Origin: Pyrinomonadaceae bacterium
GTDB taxonomy: Bacteria; Acidobacteriota; Blastocatellia; Pyrinomonadales; Pyrinomonadaceae
Direction of reading: 5' to 3'
Assembly (NCBI GenBank): GCA_021228405.1
Contig: JAJQRF010000012.1
Coordinates: forward strand, 1 to 64,000
Length of the DNA: 64,000 nt
How positions within the stretch are numbered: position 1 is the first letter of the stretch; each line of letters begins with the position of its first letter. The notes beneath the pieces were generated by a model. That model searched no databases. It was not told the DNA's origin and saw only the letters and a list, made by a program, of their open reading frames with translations. A program made the translations under genes and the position numbers. This document shows, one piece after another, positions 1 through 8,116 of the stretch.

Positions 1-90
1 GGTTTAATGCTCCACTGTTGGGGAAAACTGGCAGTTGCTTTCTTTCTACTCGTTTTCAACTACTGATTCGCATTAAAGTGAAAGAAGTGA

Positions 91-128
91 GAGGGTGAAA
101 GAGAAATAAATACTCTTTCACCCTTTTA
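91..128 (-). terminator. Hairpin downstream of rhodanese gene
   Basis: Eleven-base inverted arms (93-103 and 113-123) flank a 9-nt loop just past the stop of the minus-strand rhodanese gene. The run of T after the stem is weak on both strands, so termination is likely but not certain. The first 90 bases of the window hold no gene I can support. Confidence 0.5.
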
Positions 129-132
129 CTTT

Positions 133-489
133 TCACCCTTGCGCGTCGGCAAATCCGCTTCCTTCCAAGCCGCCGATCATCGAATAAACGTTCGTGTAGC
201 CCATTTTTTGCAAATTGTCGGCGGCTAACGCGGAACGATAACCGCCGCCGCAATAAAGAATCAGTTCGGTCGCTTTGTCGGGATATTTCCAGACGATGTC
301 GCGTTCGATCACGCCGCGACCGATGTGTTCGGCAACGTCGGCGTGTTCGGCGTTCCATTCTCTGTCTTCGCGAACGTCGATCAGCGTTGCGCCGTTTTTT
401 AATCTTTCCTGTGTTTCCGCGAGTGTGATTTCCCTGACACGCGCCCGCGCTTCCGATGTCAGTTCCAAAAATTCTTTTGAATGTTCCAT
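133..489 (-). CDS. Single-domain rhodanese-like protein
   Basis: This 118-residue protein is one rhodanese (sulfurtransferase) domain. The family moves sulfane sulfur through a persulfide on an active-site cysteine. The cysteine is visible at residue 80 in the loop YCGGGYRS, and the early LIDVREDREW motif is the usual second strand of the fold. There is no signal peptide, so a cytoplasmic location is expected. The length matches stand-alone GlpE/PspE-type proteins. It is transcribed away from the lipoprotein genes to its right, and no partner gene reveals the acceptor. The sulfur acceptor is unknown. Confidence 0.85.
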   Translation of the reverse strand: MEHSKEFLELTSEARARVREITLAETQERLKNGATLIDVREDREWNAEHADVAEHIGRGVIERDIVWKYPDKATELILYCGGGYRSALAADNLQKMGYTNVYSMIGGLEGSGFADAQG

Positions 490-566
490 AATTTTTTTCC
501 CGTTTCTGCCGAAATGTTACTTGACGATTCTTTTTCAATCTTAAGGACGGTTTCGGGAAAAATAAA

Positions 567-950
567 ATGAAAAAATTGGTTTTGGTTCTGATTTTAATTT
601 GCGGTTTGAGCCTGGCGGGATGTAAAAAAGATGCGCAGGTCAATGATTTTATCAAGGAATATGCTTCGATCATCGATCAGGTTTCCGAGAAACTCGACGA
701 AGGCGATTTCGACGCGGCGCGGAAGATTTTCGATGACCGCAAGGAAAATCTGCGCTCGAAATGGGAAAAGATAAAATATGCGCGGTCGTGGCAGATCGGC
801 AAGGAAACGCTCAATAAAATGAATACCTATCCCGCCGAACATATCGACCGGCTCGTTAAAGCGGCGAACGACGCGATCAAGAAAAATCCTGCCGATGAAG
901 AAAAGATCAAGGATTTGGTCAACGACATCACGAACACGGTCAGAAGATAA
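567..950 (+). CDS. Small lipoprotein, twin of the 1237 gene
   Basis: A 127-residue protein with a lipoprotein signal: a charged MKK start, a hydrophobic stretch, then the lipobox LAGC with the lipidated cysteine at about residue 19. The mature part is charged and helical with no domain I recognise. It aligns with the protein encoded at 1237-1629 over most of its length: both carry a D.V..F segment, KL..GD.DAA, and K..L..KWE..K.AR..Q. The two genes are therefore a tandem duplication. A rho-independent terminator follows each copy, so each is probably its own transcription unit. Function unknown. Confidence 0.75.
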   Translation: MKKLVLVLILICGLSLAGCKKDAQVNDFIKEYASIIDQVSEKLDEGDFDAARKIFDDRKENLRSKWEKIKYARSWQIGKETLNKMNTYPAEHIDRLVKAANDAIKKNPADEEKIKDLVNDITNTVRR

Positions 951-980
951 AGTTTCACCTATCGAATAAAAAACACGGAA

Positions 981-1010
981 AGCGGCTGAAGGTTTACAGC
1001 CGCTTTTTTT
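981..1010 (+). terminator. Rho-independent terminator
   Basis: AGCGGCTG (981-988) pairs perfectly with CAGCCGCT (997-1004) across an 8-nt loop and is followed by seven T. It ends the first lipoprotein gene. Confidence 0.9.
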
Positions 1011-1017
1011 CCGGAAT

Positions 1018-1134
1018 CTAGCTCATAAACGATTGAAGCGAGTTGAGAGTCCCGTCTTCAGACGGCAAATACTCAGCGAAAAGCCGCGTAAACGCGGGAC
1101 TCTCAACGCTTAAATAATTATCTATGAGATGAGT
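1018..1134 (+). repeat. Dispersed foldback repeat, family A, full copy
   Basis: This element of about 115 bp is roughly palindromic. GAGAGTCCCG near the left is matched by CGGGACTCTC near the right, and the outer ends CTCATA and TATGAG also pair. The reverse complement of 41205-41319 aligns with it end to end, and shorter relatives lie at 22520-22574 and 36136-36199. It has no coding content and looks like a REP/MITE-type non-autonomous element. Confidence 0.75.
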
Positions 1135-1150
1135 GCTAATTAAAAAAACT

Positions 1151-1180
1151 TTGTAATTTCCCTGCAAAAAGAGTTATGAT
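1151..1180 (+). promoter_or_regulatory. Sigma-70-like promoter of second lipoprotein
   Basis: TTGTAA (1151-1156) and TATGAT (1175-1180) are separated by 18 bp, ahead of the lipoprotein gene at 1237. The match is reasonable but read by eye only. Confidence 0.45.
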
Positions 1181-1236
1181 GCGGCGTTCTTCCAACATTA
1201 AGTTTTACAAAAAAGACAAATTAGGAGACAAATTGA

Positions 1237-1629
1237 ATGAAAAAATTGACGGTATTTTTGGTAATGGTTTTCTGCCTGGGATTGCTCGGATGCAGCAAGG
1301 ACGGCGATGTTGACGCGTTTGTCGCGGAGTTGGACAGCGTCACCAATGAAATGGCGCAGAAGCTCGAAGCGGGCGATGTCGATGCCGCGCAAACCGCTTT
1401 CAGCGCGAAAAAGGATGCGCTCAAAGCGAAATGGGAAACATTAAAAACGGCTCGCGGTTTTCAGGTAAGCGAAGCCGCGAAAAAGAAGCTCGAAGAAGGA
1501 TTTAAGAAAAACACGACCACTCTGCAAAGCGGCGTGATGAAGGGTTCGATGAAATTGGCAACGAATAAGGGCGCAGTCGATAAAATGCAGGCTTTGATGA
1601 AGGATTATATGTCCGTTTTCGGGGTTTAG
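1237..1629 (+). CDS. Small lipoprotein, twin of the 567 gene
   Basis: A 130-residue lipoprotein with an MKK start and a lipobox LLGC (cysteine at about residue 19). The mature protein is lysine- and alanine-rich and probably all-helical, and it is a paralogue of the 567-950 product. The C-terminal third diverges from its twin (TTLQSGVMKGSMKLATNKG), so the copies may have separated in function. It has its own upstream promoter-like sequence and a strong bidirectional terminator. The start ATG sits 7 nt after an AGGAG-type ribosome site (TTAGGAGACAAATTGA). Function unknown. Confidence 0.75.
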   Translation: MKKLTVFLVMVFCLGLLGCSKDGDVDAFVAELDSVTNEMAQKLEAGDVDAAQTAFSAKKDALKAKWETLKTARGFQVSEAAKKKLEEGFKKNTTTLQSGVMKGSMKLATNKGAVDKMQALMKDYMSVFGV

Positions 1630-1650
1630 ATAAATCATTTCAATTATAAA

Positions 1651-1690
1651 AAAGAAAAACATCGGAAGATTTTCCCGATGTTTTTCTTTT
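1651..1690. terminator. Bidirectional rho-independent terminator
   Basis: Near-perfect arms AAAGAAAAACATCGG and CCCGATGTTTTTCTTT surround an 8-nt loop, giving A and T tracts on the two sides. It separates the lipoprotein gene from lpdA. Confidence 0.85.
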
Positions 1691-1804
1691 TGTCCTTTGC
1701 GGTGCATTTTCGCAATTTCTTAACCAAACTGGCGGGAAACGCATTAACTTTCTATAATAATAGTTTCGTTATTTTATAAACTTTTAATACACGAGGTTAA
1801 AACA

Positions 1805-3214
1805 TTGGCAGAACAATTTGATGTAGTGATTATCGGTTCGGGTCCGGGCGGTTATGTCGCGGCGGTTCGCGGAGCGCAGGTCGGTTTAAAGGTCGCACTG
1901 ATCGAAAAAGAGAAAGATGCGCGTTTGGGCGGAACTTGCGGGCTTCGCGGGTGCATTCCGACCAAAGCATTATTAAACGCGGCTCATCTTTATGAAAAAG
2001 CCCAGCATTTTGAAAATTTCGGCTTAAAGGTCGAAGGTTTATCGTTCGATTTTGAAAAGATTCAGGAATACAAAGCGGGCGTTGTGTCGAAAAACTCGGC
2101 GGGCGTTTCGTATCTGATGAAGAAAAACAAGGTCACGGTCTTTAACGGTTTCGGCAAGATCGCCGGAAAGGGTAAGGTCGAGGTCGCGTATGAAGACGGC
2201 AAAAAAGAAACCGTCGAAGCGAAAAATATCATCATTGCGACAGGTTCGGTCGTGCGTCCGATTCCTGGTTTTGAAGTTGACGGCAAACAGGTGGTCAATT
2301 CCGACCAGATTCTCGAACTCAATCACGTTCCGAAATCGATGGTCGTTTTAGGTTCGGGCGCGGTCGGCGTTGAATTCGCCAGCGTTTATTCGCGTTTCGG
2401 ATGCGATACGACGGTCGTCGAATTGATGGACAGAATCGTGCCTTTGGAAGACGCGGAAGTTTCCAAAGAATTAGAACGCTCGTTCAAAAAACGCAAGATC
2501 AAATGTCTGACAGGCGTGAAAATGGACAAGCTCGAAAAAACGAAAACTTCGGTCAAAGTTTCGGGCAAAGACGCAAAAGGCAAAGACGTTTCGCTCGAAG
2601 CCGAAATGCTTCTCGTCGCGATCGGTCGAATGCCTTATCTCGAAAAACTCGGCTTGGAAAACACGAAAGTCGTCGTCAATCCGCGCGGCACCATTAAAGT
2701 AAATGAATATTGCGAAACCGACGAGCCGAACGTTTACGCCATCGGCGACGTGATCGATACGGCTTGGCTCGCGCATCTGGCAAGCAAGGAAGGCTGTCTG
2801 GTCGTCGAAAGAATCGCGGGCAGAAAGGTCGAACCGATCAATCAACGCCTCGTCCCGAACTGCACTTACTGCGACCCCGAAGTTGCGTCCGTCGGCTTGA
2901 CCGAAGCGAAAGCGAAGGAAGAAGGCTACGACGTAAAGGTCGGCAAATTCCCTTTCTCGGCATCGGGCAAAGCGCGTATTTTGGGCGAAACGGACGGTTT
3001 CGTGAAGATCGTCGCCGATAGAAAATACGACGAAGTTCTCGGCGTTCACATCATCGGACCGCACGCGACGGAACTGCTTGCCGAAGCCTGCGTCGCGATG
3101 TCGCACGAAGCCACGGCGGAATCGCTCGCGCAAACCATCCACGCGCACCCGACCGTTTCGGAATCCGTCATGGAAGCCTCCGAAGGCGTTCACGATCTGA
3201 CGATTCATATGTAA
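1805..3214 (+). CDS. lpdA: Dihydrolipoyl dehydrogenase (E3)
   Basis: This 469-residue FAD enzyme reoxidises dihydrolipoyl groups of 2-oxoacid dehydrogenase or glycine-cleavage complexes, passing electrons to NAD+. Visible landmarks are the N-terminal FAD-binding GSGPGG (residues 11-16), the redox disulfide C45/C50 within GGTCGLRGCIPTK, the NAD-binding GSGAVGVEFA, the FAD motif YAIGDV, and the C-terminal HAHPTVSE with the catalytic histidine. The length is standard. GLR between the cysteines replaces the usual LNV. Translation begins at a TTG with GAGG about 10 nt upstream. No E1/E2 genes are adjacent, so the partner complex cannot be read from context. Confidence 0.93.
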   Translation: MAEQFDVVIIGSGPGGYVAAVRGAQVGLKVALIEKEKDARLGGTCGLRGCIPTKALLNAAHLYEKAQHFENFGLKVEGLSFDFEKIQEYKAGVVSKNSAGVSYLMKKNKVTVFNGFGKIAGKGKVEVAYEDGKKETVEAKNIIIATGSVVRPIPGFEVDGKQVVNSDQILELNHVPKSMVVLGSGAVGVEFASVYSRFGCDTTVVELMDRIVPLEDAEVSKELERSFKKRKIKCLTGVKMDKLEKTKTSVKVSGKDAKGKDVSLEAEMLLVAIGRMPYLEKLGLENTKVVVNPRGTIKVNEYCETDEPNVYAIGDVIDTAWLAHLASKEGCLVVERIAGRKVEPINQRLVPNCTYCDPEVASVGLTEAKAKEEGYDVKVGKFPFSASGKARILGETDGFVKIVADRKYDEVLGVHIIGPHATELLAEACVAMSHEATAESLAQTIHAHPTVSESVMEASEGVHDLTIHM

Positions 3215-3242
3215 GATCGTTATTTAACTTTTGCTTGCATTT

Positions 3243-3281
3243 AAAGGTTGGTTGGATTTAGAATTCAACTGACCTTTTTTC
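3243..3281 (+). terminator. Terminator after lpdA
   Basis: AAGGTTGGTTG pairs with CAACTGACCTT (two mismatches) over an 11-nt loop, followed by a T run. Confidence 0.7.
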
Positions 3282-3396
3282 ATTACAAATAAACAGCTTG
3301 TTTTGCCTCCGAAACTTAAATTTCGGATTTTTGAATATTGGATTTTTTCAATTTTGCGGTAGAAAATTGACATTCACGACCCGAAGGTAAATTGAA

Positions 3397-6300
3397 ATGA
3401 ACTCGCAAGAACTTTCCCAACAACTCCGACAAATTGTCAATGCCTTTATCCGATTCGTCAAAGCCCGCCGCCGCGAAGAAGCCTCTTTCGGTTTAGCGGC
3501 AATCTTTTTCTACATCGGCTACAACATCATCAAATGGCTTCCCGAAGAATTAAAGGGATTTGTCGAATCTTTTCGCGGAAATCTATATATTCCGGCTATT
3601 TTCTACATTGCGGCAATAGTTTTTTTGATCTACGGCATTTACCGCATCTGGAAACTCGTTTACACACCCGAACTGCCGCCGCCGACCGACCGACCTTCGG
3701 CGATCAAAGGACCGCTTGCCTTTACACAGGCGGACGGCGAGCTTTTCCGCAAGCTCGGACGCGAAGAAGAACTCCGCAAACTGCTCGGCTATGTCGAAGA
3801 CGATCAGGTGCGGATGATCGTTTTGATGGGCGCGTCGGGTGCGGGTAAGACTTCGCTTTTACGCGCGGGATTGACGGATATTATCAAGGGCAAAAATATC
3901 GAGTTTCATTACTGGGAAGCCGTTCCGACCGATTCGGGACAGGCTCTGCTGAGAGCGATCAAGGAAAATTGGGCGGAGAAAACGAAGAGTAATGCGGATA
4001 ATTCACATCAACCGCTCGAATCTTTGGAAGATTTGGTGAATCCTTCATCCGACAGATTGGGAAACGGCAAACATATTATCGTGCTTGACCAGTTCGAGCA
4101 GCTGCACGGTCAGGCGGGCGGACAGATATTCAAACTTCTGCAAAAAGTAGCACGAAAGGCAAAACCGCCGCATTCGATCACGTGGATCATCGCCTTTCGC
4201 CGTGAGTTTTGTGCTGATTTTATAGATATTATATATCCTGAACAGGAAAAATTTGACCTGCCTATTATCTCTTTACATCAATTCACGGTCGAGCAAGCCA
4301 AAGACGTTATCAGTCAGCTTATCGCCGCCGCCGATCTACAGGTCGAAAACAAAATTATCGTTAATCTGCTCGAAGCCGCAACGGTCGATGGCGAAGTTTC
4401 ATCGGTTGACATCGGCATCGGTTTGCTGATTCTTTCGGAACTCTCGGCGCGTCAGGGCGGCAAGACCGTGACCGAAGAAGATTATCATTTTGCGGGCGGC
4501 GCGGAAGGACTTTTAACGCAATACATCGGCAGATGTCTGGACAATTTTCCCGACGAAGACCGCGAAGCGATCATGAACGCGATGCTTGCCCTGCGCGATG
4601 CGGAAACCAATCAGCGCATTGCCGAAGGCAAGACCGCCGCCGAGATCATCGCCGAAATTCCTGCCGAACTTGGCGCAAACGAACGCCGTCTGAAAATCCA
4701 TCTCGAACGCCTGACAAACAGGGATATGCGTCTGCTCGAATTTGCCGAAGCAAACGGCATTGACGACGAAAAGCGTTATCGTCTGCCGCACGAACGCCTG
4801 ATTCCGGCACTAAACCGTTTGGCGGGACGTTTGATCGGCGAACTGGAAGAAACGAAGCAAAAATTTGCGGGTGCATTTGCGGCGTGGAGCAAAAACAAGG
4901 CTTCGCAGTATCTCTTAAAAGGCAAGGATTTGCGCCTTGTCGAGCGTTATCAAAGCCAGATTCCGTGGGGAAAAGAAGAATCGGCAAAACTGAATTTCCT
5001 AAAGAACAGCAGAAGGCATCGAATGTTCAGCAGAGTGTTAGCTGTATTGGTAATCATTTCGCTGACGGCAGGCGGCTGGTTAGCCAATTCACAATACCAA
5101 CGCTACGACGCACAAACATACCTGCGCGACAACAACTATCCGCCCGAATTACATGATTACCAATCTCAACTGAAATCATTTGAATTAAACGGAGAATTTA
5201 ATCCCAAACGCTTCCCATGGCTGAAATGCAATAATCTGGAAGAATTTTCGATCATGGTAACAGAATCTACCAATTCGCTCGACGGTTTAGCCGATATTTT
5301 AACAAAATGTCCTTCACTAAAAAAACTTTCGCTCGATGTCACCAGTAGCCAAGTAAGCGATTTCGGTTTTCTTGAAAAGCTGACCAATCTCAATCAACTT
5401 TCGCTCGATGTCAGCAGTAGCAAAGTAAGCGATTTCGGTTTTCTCGAAAAACTGACCAATCTCAATCAACTTTCGCTCGATGTCAACAATAGCCAAGTAA
5501 GCGATGTCGGTTTTCTCGAAAAGCTGACTAATCTCAACCAACTTTCGCTCGATGTCATTGGTAGCCAAGTAAGCGATTTTGGTTTTCTTGAAAAGCTGAC
5601 TAATCTCAACCAACTTTCTCTCTCTGTCAGGGGTAGCGAATTAAGCAAGTTCAGTTTTCTCGAAAAGCTGACTAATCTCAACCAACTTTCTCTCAGGTTT
5701 ATGGGTGGCAAATTAAGCGATCTCGATTTTCTCGAAAAACTACCCAATCTCACTCAACTTTCTATTGATTTTATAGGTAGCGAATTAAGCAAGTTCAGTT
5801 TTCTTGAAAAACTACCTAATCTCAGTCAGTTTTCTCTTTCTGTCAGTTATAGTCAGTTAAACAATCTCGATTTTCTTGAAAAACTGACCAATCTCAATCA
5901 ACTTTCTCTCAATGTCAGCATTAGTCAGTTAAACAATCTCGATTTTCTTGCCAAACTAACCAATCTCACTCAACTTTCTCTCAATGTCATTGGTAGCCAA
6001 GTAAGCGATTTCAGTTTTCTTGAAAAACTGACTAATCTCAACCAACTTTCGCTAGCTGTCAACAATAGCAAAGTAAGCGATTTCAGTTTTCTTGAAAAGC
6101 TGACCAATCTCAACCAACTTTCGCTCGATGTCATTGGTAGCCAAGTAAGCGATTTCAGTTTTCTTGAAAAGCTGACTAATCTCAACCAACTTTCGCTCGA
6201 TGTCAGCAATAGCCAAGTAAGCGATGTCGGTTTTCTCGAAAAACTGACCAATCTTAATCAACTTTCTCTCTCTGTCAGCTTTAGCGAAGTAAGCGATTTT

Positions 6301-6555
6301 GGTTTTCTCGAAAAGATGACCAATCTCAATCAACTTTCTCTCAATGTCAGCGGTAGCAAAGTAAGCAACTTCGGTTTTCTCGAAAAGATGACTAATCTCA
6401 ATCAATTTTCTCTTAATCTTTATGAGAGCGAAATAAGGAATCTAGATTTTCTGCAAAAATTAAATGTTCAGAAACTCGAATTGGATAGTTTAACGACCGA
6501 GCAGAGGATGTCGTTGAAGACTATTCCTAAAAGCGTGTCGCATTTGAGGTTTTGA
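3397..6555 (+). CDS. Membrane STAND-type NTPase with LRR array
   Basis: This 1052-residue protein has two predicted membrane helices (about 31-50 and 63-88) and then an NTPase domain. The segment leading in (FTQADGELFRKLGREEELRKLL) looks like the novel-STAND-1 (nSTAND1) family. Walker A is GASGAGKT at 145-152 and a Walker B-like strand is IIVLDQFEQ at 227-235. A third membrane helix lies near 546-562. Residues 658-1017 are fifteen consecutive 24-residue leucine-rich repeats of the pattern FLEKLTNLNQLSLxVxxSxVSDFG, closed by a diverged cap. STAND proteins usually sense a ligand with the C-terminal repeats and switch by nucleotide-driven assembly. The output here is unknown because no enzymatic effector domain is visible. 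It appears to be a single-gene unit. Confidence 0.8.
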   Translation: MNSQELSQQLRQIVNAFIRFVKARRREEASFGLAAIFFYIGYNIIKWLPEELKGFVESFRGNLYIPAIFYIAAIVFLIYGIYRIWKLVYTPELPPPTDRPSAIKGPLAFTQADGELFRKLGREEELRKLLGYVEDDQVRMIVLMGASGAGKTSLLRAGLTDIIKGKNIEFHYWEAVPTDSGQALLRAIKENWAEKTKSNADNSHQPLESLEDLVNPSSDRLGNGKHIIVLDQFEQLHGQAGGQIFKLLQKVARKAKPPHSITWIIAFRREFCADFIDIIYPEQEKFDLPIISLHQFTVEQAKDVISQLIAAADLQVENKIIVNLLEAATVDGEVSSVDIGIGLLILSELSARQGGKTVTEEDYHFAGGAEGLLTQYIGRCLDNFPDEDREAIMNAMLALRDAETNQRIAEGKTAAEIIAEIPAELGANERRLKIHLERLTNRDMRLLEFAEANGIDDEKRYRLPHERLIPALNRLAGRLIGELEETKQKFAGAFAAWSKNKASQYLLKGKDLRLVERYQSQIPWGKEESAKLNFLKNSRRHRMFSRVLAVLVIISLTAGGWLANSQYQRYDAQTYLRDNNYPPELHDYQSQLKSFELNGEFNPKRFPWLKCNNLEEFSIMVTESTNSLDGLADILTKCPSLKKLSLDVTSSQVSDFGFLEKLTNLNQLSLDVSSSKVSDFGFLEKLTNLNQLSLDVNNSQVSDVGFLEKLTNLNQLSLDVIGSQVSDFGFLEKLTNLNQLSLSVRGSELSKFSFLEKLTNLNQLSLRFMGGKLSDLDFLEKLPNLTQLSIDFIGSELSKFSFLEKLPNLSQFSLSVSYSQLNNLDFLEKLTNLNQLSLNVSISQLNNLDFLAKLTNLTQLSLNVIGSQVSDFSFLEKLTNLNQLSLAVNNSKVSDFSFLEKLTNLNQLSLDVIGSQVSDFSFLEKLTNLNQLSLDVSNSQVSDVGFLEKLTNLNQLSLSVSFSEVSDFGFLEKMTNLNQLSLNVSGSKVSNFGFLEKMTNLNQFSLNLYESEIRNLDFLQKLNVQKLELDSLTTEQRMSLKTIPKSVSHLRF
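5368..6447 (+). repeat. 72-bp tandem repeats coding 15 LRR units
   Basis: Fifteen in-frame 72-bp units occupy exactly 1080 bp. Many are nearly identical at DNA level around the FLEKLTNLNQLSL codons, while the four to six codons after the last conserved leucine vary. This implies recent duplication or recombination between units. Confidence 0.95.
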
Positions 6556-6592
6556 GGGGTGATTTTTTATTGGAATCGTCGGTTTGCAATGC

Positions 6593-6710
6593 GTTCCGCC
6601 GTTCAAAGGGCGTTCCGCGTTTGAATATGTTCGGCAAGATTCAAGATAAATCCTGACCTGCGAAACTTCGGCGACCGTTCCGCAGTTCAAAGGGCGTTCC
6701 GCGTTTGAAT
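6593..6710 (+). repeat. Dispersed repeat family B, two direct copies
   Basis: Two 34-bp copies (6593-6626 and 6677-6710) share GTTCCGC.GTTCAAAGGG and CGTTCCGCGTTTGAAT. A third related copy with its inverted partner lies at 26242-26298. No gene is present. Confidence 0.75.
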
Positions 6711-6723
6711 TTCGCTAAAAATT

Positions 6724-6970
6724 TCAAACTGAAGTTTTGTTCAAAATAAATCTAACATAAAAGTTCTGAAAGGGCTTTGCCCGTTGATGTGAGGGAAGGC
6801 TTTGCCTTTCCGTAAATCGCCTTCCAACAATTTGAGGCTCCGCCTCCGAATCAAACCGGAGGCGGAGCCTCAGAAATCGGGGAAGAATCTGTCGGAAAGG
6901 CAAAGCCTTTCGCACATCGGGCGGCACAGCCGCGATTGTTAGATTTAATTTGAACAGAACATAAGTTTGA
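6724..6970. repeat. 247-bp foldback (MITE-like) element
   Basis: Terminal inverted repeats of 33 bp (6724-6756 and 6938-6970) match at 29 of 33 positions. Inside are further nested inverted segments: GGCTTTGCCTTTCC against GGAAAGGCAAAGCC, and GGCTCCGCCTCC against GGAGGCGGAGCC at the centre. There is no ORF, so it looks like a non-autonomous element able to fold into one long hairpin. The remainder of the 6556-7160 gap holds family B repeats and AT-rich leader. Confidence 0.75.
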
Positions 6971-7160
6971 ACTCTGAACGCATTCGAGCAAACTCAAAAT
7001 TGAGCAGTTTTGGTGCGGAATCTGCTTGTATGTAAAAAAAATTAAGTTTTTTTGAAAAAAAATTATAAGTTTTGTTCGTTTTTGGGGCGTTAGTATATGA
7101 GAGGCTACATTCGGTTTCTCAAAAAATTTTAAGAAAAATAAGGAGTATAAAAATTTAGAG

Positions 7161-7643
7161 ATGAAAAATATAATCGTATCGAAAATGACGGCAACGGACT
7201 GGGAACGTTTTGACGATCTGCTCGACCAGATGGAAGCTTTGCTTGAGGGCAAACTTGCCGTTTTGGATGAAAACGGACGCGTCAGATACGGCTCGGTCAA
7301 TGAGCAGAACAAACTTTTGATAAATAAGGTTTGGCAGTTTCGGCAGAGCAAACCCGCGATGAGTTCGCCCGATGTCGATTGGCAAGCCTTTGAAGAAGAT
7401 TACAATGAACGCGAACGGCTCGAAACACGCGGCGACCGCCTTTCGAGCATCGCTTACCGCTTCAAGAGCACGAAAATCCTGCACGACTACGACAATTATC
7501 AGGACGCGCTCGATGATTATGCGTATTCGCAATACAAAAAAGGCTCGGACGCGGACGGATTTGCCGAAAAAACTGCCGAACTGAGGCAGTTTTTTCCGAA
7601 ATCAGGCAAGGAAAAACCGCCCGAAGAAGGCGGAAACAATTAA
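7161..7643 (+). CDS. Hypothetical 160-residue cytoplasmic protein
   Basis: I do not recognise this protein. It is soluble, acidic and rich in aromatic and charged residues (ERFDDLLDQMEALLEG near the start, LHDYDNYQDALDDYAYSQYKK later) and ends in a lysine/proline/glycine-rich tail. It has no signal peptide and no membrane helix. AGGAG lies 15 nt before the ATG, which is long, so the start could be slightly different. Codon usage resembles that of neighbouring genes, which supports it being real. It sits alone between the repeat-rich region downstream of the LRR gene and the 21-bp array. Confidence 0.65.
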   Translation: MKNIIVSKMTATDWERFDDLLDQMEALLEGKLAVLDENGRVRYGSVNEQNKLLINKVWQFRQSKPAMSSPDVDWQAFEEDYNERERLETRGDRLSSIAYRFKSTKILHDYDNYQDALDDYAYSQYKKGSDADGFAEKTAELRQFFPKSGKEKPPEEGGNN

Positions 7644-7720
7644 AAAACCGCCTTCATTGCCGCTTACAATGATGCTGTCAGGTTAAATCACCCGTCGGAT
7701 ACGTCGGACAACGTATCCGA

Positions 7721-7888
7721 TTAGGTTCAAGACCTGATTCTTTAGGTTCGGAACGTATCCGATTAGGTTCGGAACCTAATTCTTTAGGCTCAAGACCTAA
7801 TCGATCAGGTTCGAGACCTAATTCTTTAGGTTCGGAACGTATCCGATTAGGTTCGAGACCTAATAAATTAGGTCTCGAACCTAATTTG
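7721..7888. repeat. 21-bp tandem array A (8 units)
   Basis: Eight units begin at 7721, 7742, 7763, 7784, 7805, 7826, 7847 and 7868, exactly 21 bp apart. Most units carry TTAGGTTCGRRACCTAA-like palindromes; two units end in ACGTATCCGA instead. The array lies in the gap between convergent genes (7644-8116). An ORF on the minus strand spells heptads such as LGLEPKE, but this follows from the period being a multiple of three and I do not call it a gene. The rest of the gap shows nothing else. Confidence 0.9.
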
Positions 7889-8116
7889 CTGTATTTGGAA
7901 ACTAAACGATCGAATAAAAAGTGCAAAGGATACGCCGCAAACCTAAAACACTCGCAGCTCGAGCCGGAAAACCGCTCTCCCAAAATGAAAAATCTGACTT
8001 TTTAAGCCCGGTAATCGATAAGAAGTAAAAACCGGGGCAATTGCAGAACAAAATTTATTATCTTTTCCGTTATTTTCGCAATTAAGCAGGATCGAAAGTT
8101 TTCACGAAATTTCAAC

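Noticed and set aside
56-673. 205-codon minus-strand ORF spanning the rhodanese and first lipoprotein
   Set aside because: Arginine-rich out-of-frame translation overlapping two supported genes.
2471-3208. 245-codon ORF antisense to lpdA
   Set aside because: lpdA is certain on the other strand; the antisense translation has the arginine/phenylalanine bias typical of shadows.
5368-6447. Regular repeats that could be read as a CRISPR-like array
   Set aside because: The 72-bp units are in frame and encode leucine-rich repeats; there is no constant repeat/unique spacer alternation and no cas gene.
7678-7983. Minus-strand ORF with LGLEPKE-type heptads as a protein gene
   Set aside because: The heptads follow automatically from a 21-bp period free of stops. 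No ribosome site is present and unit sequence is constrained as palindromes, not as codons.
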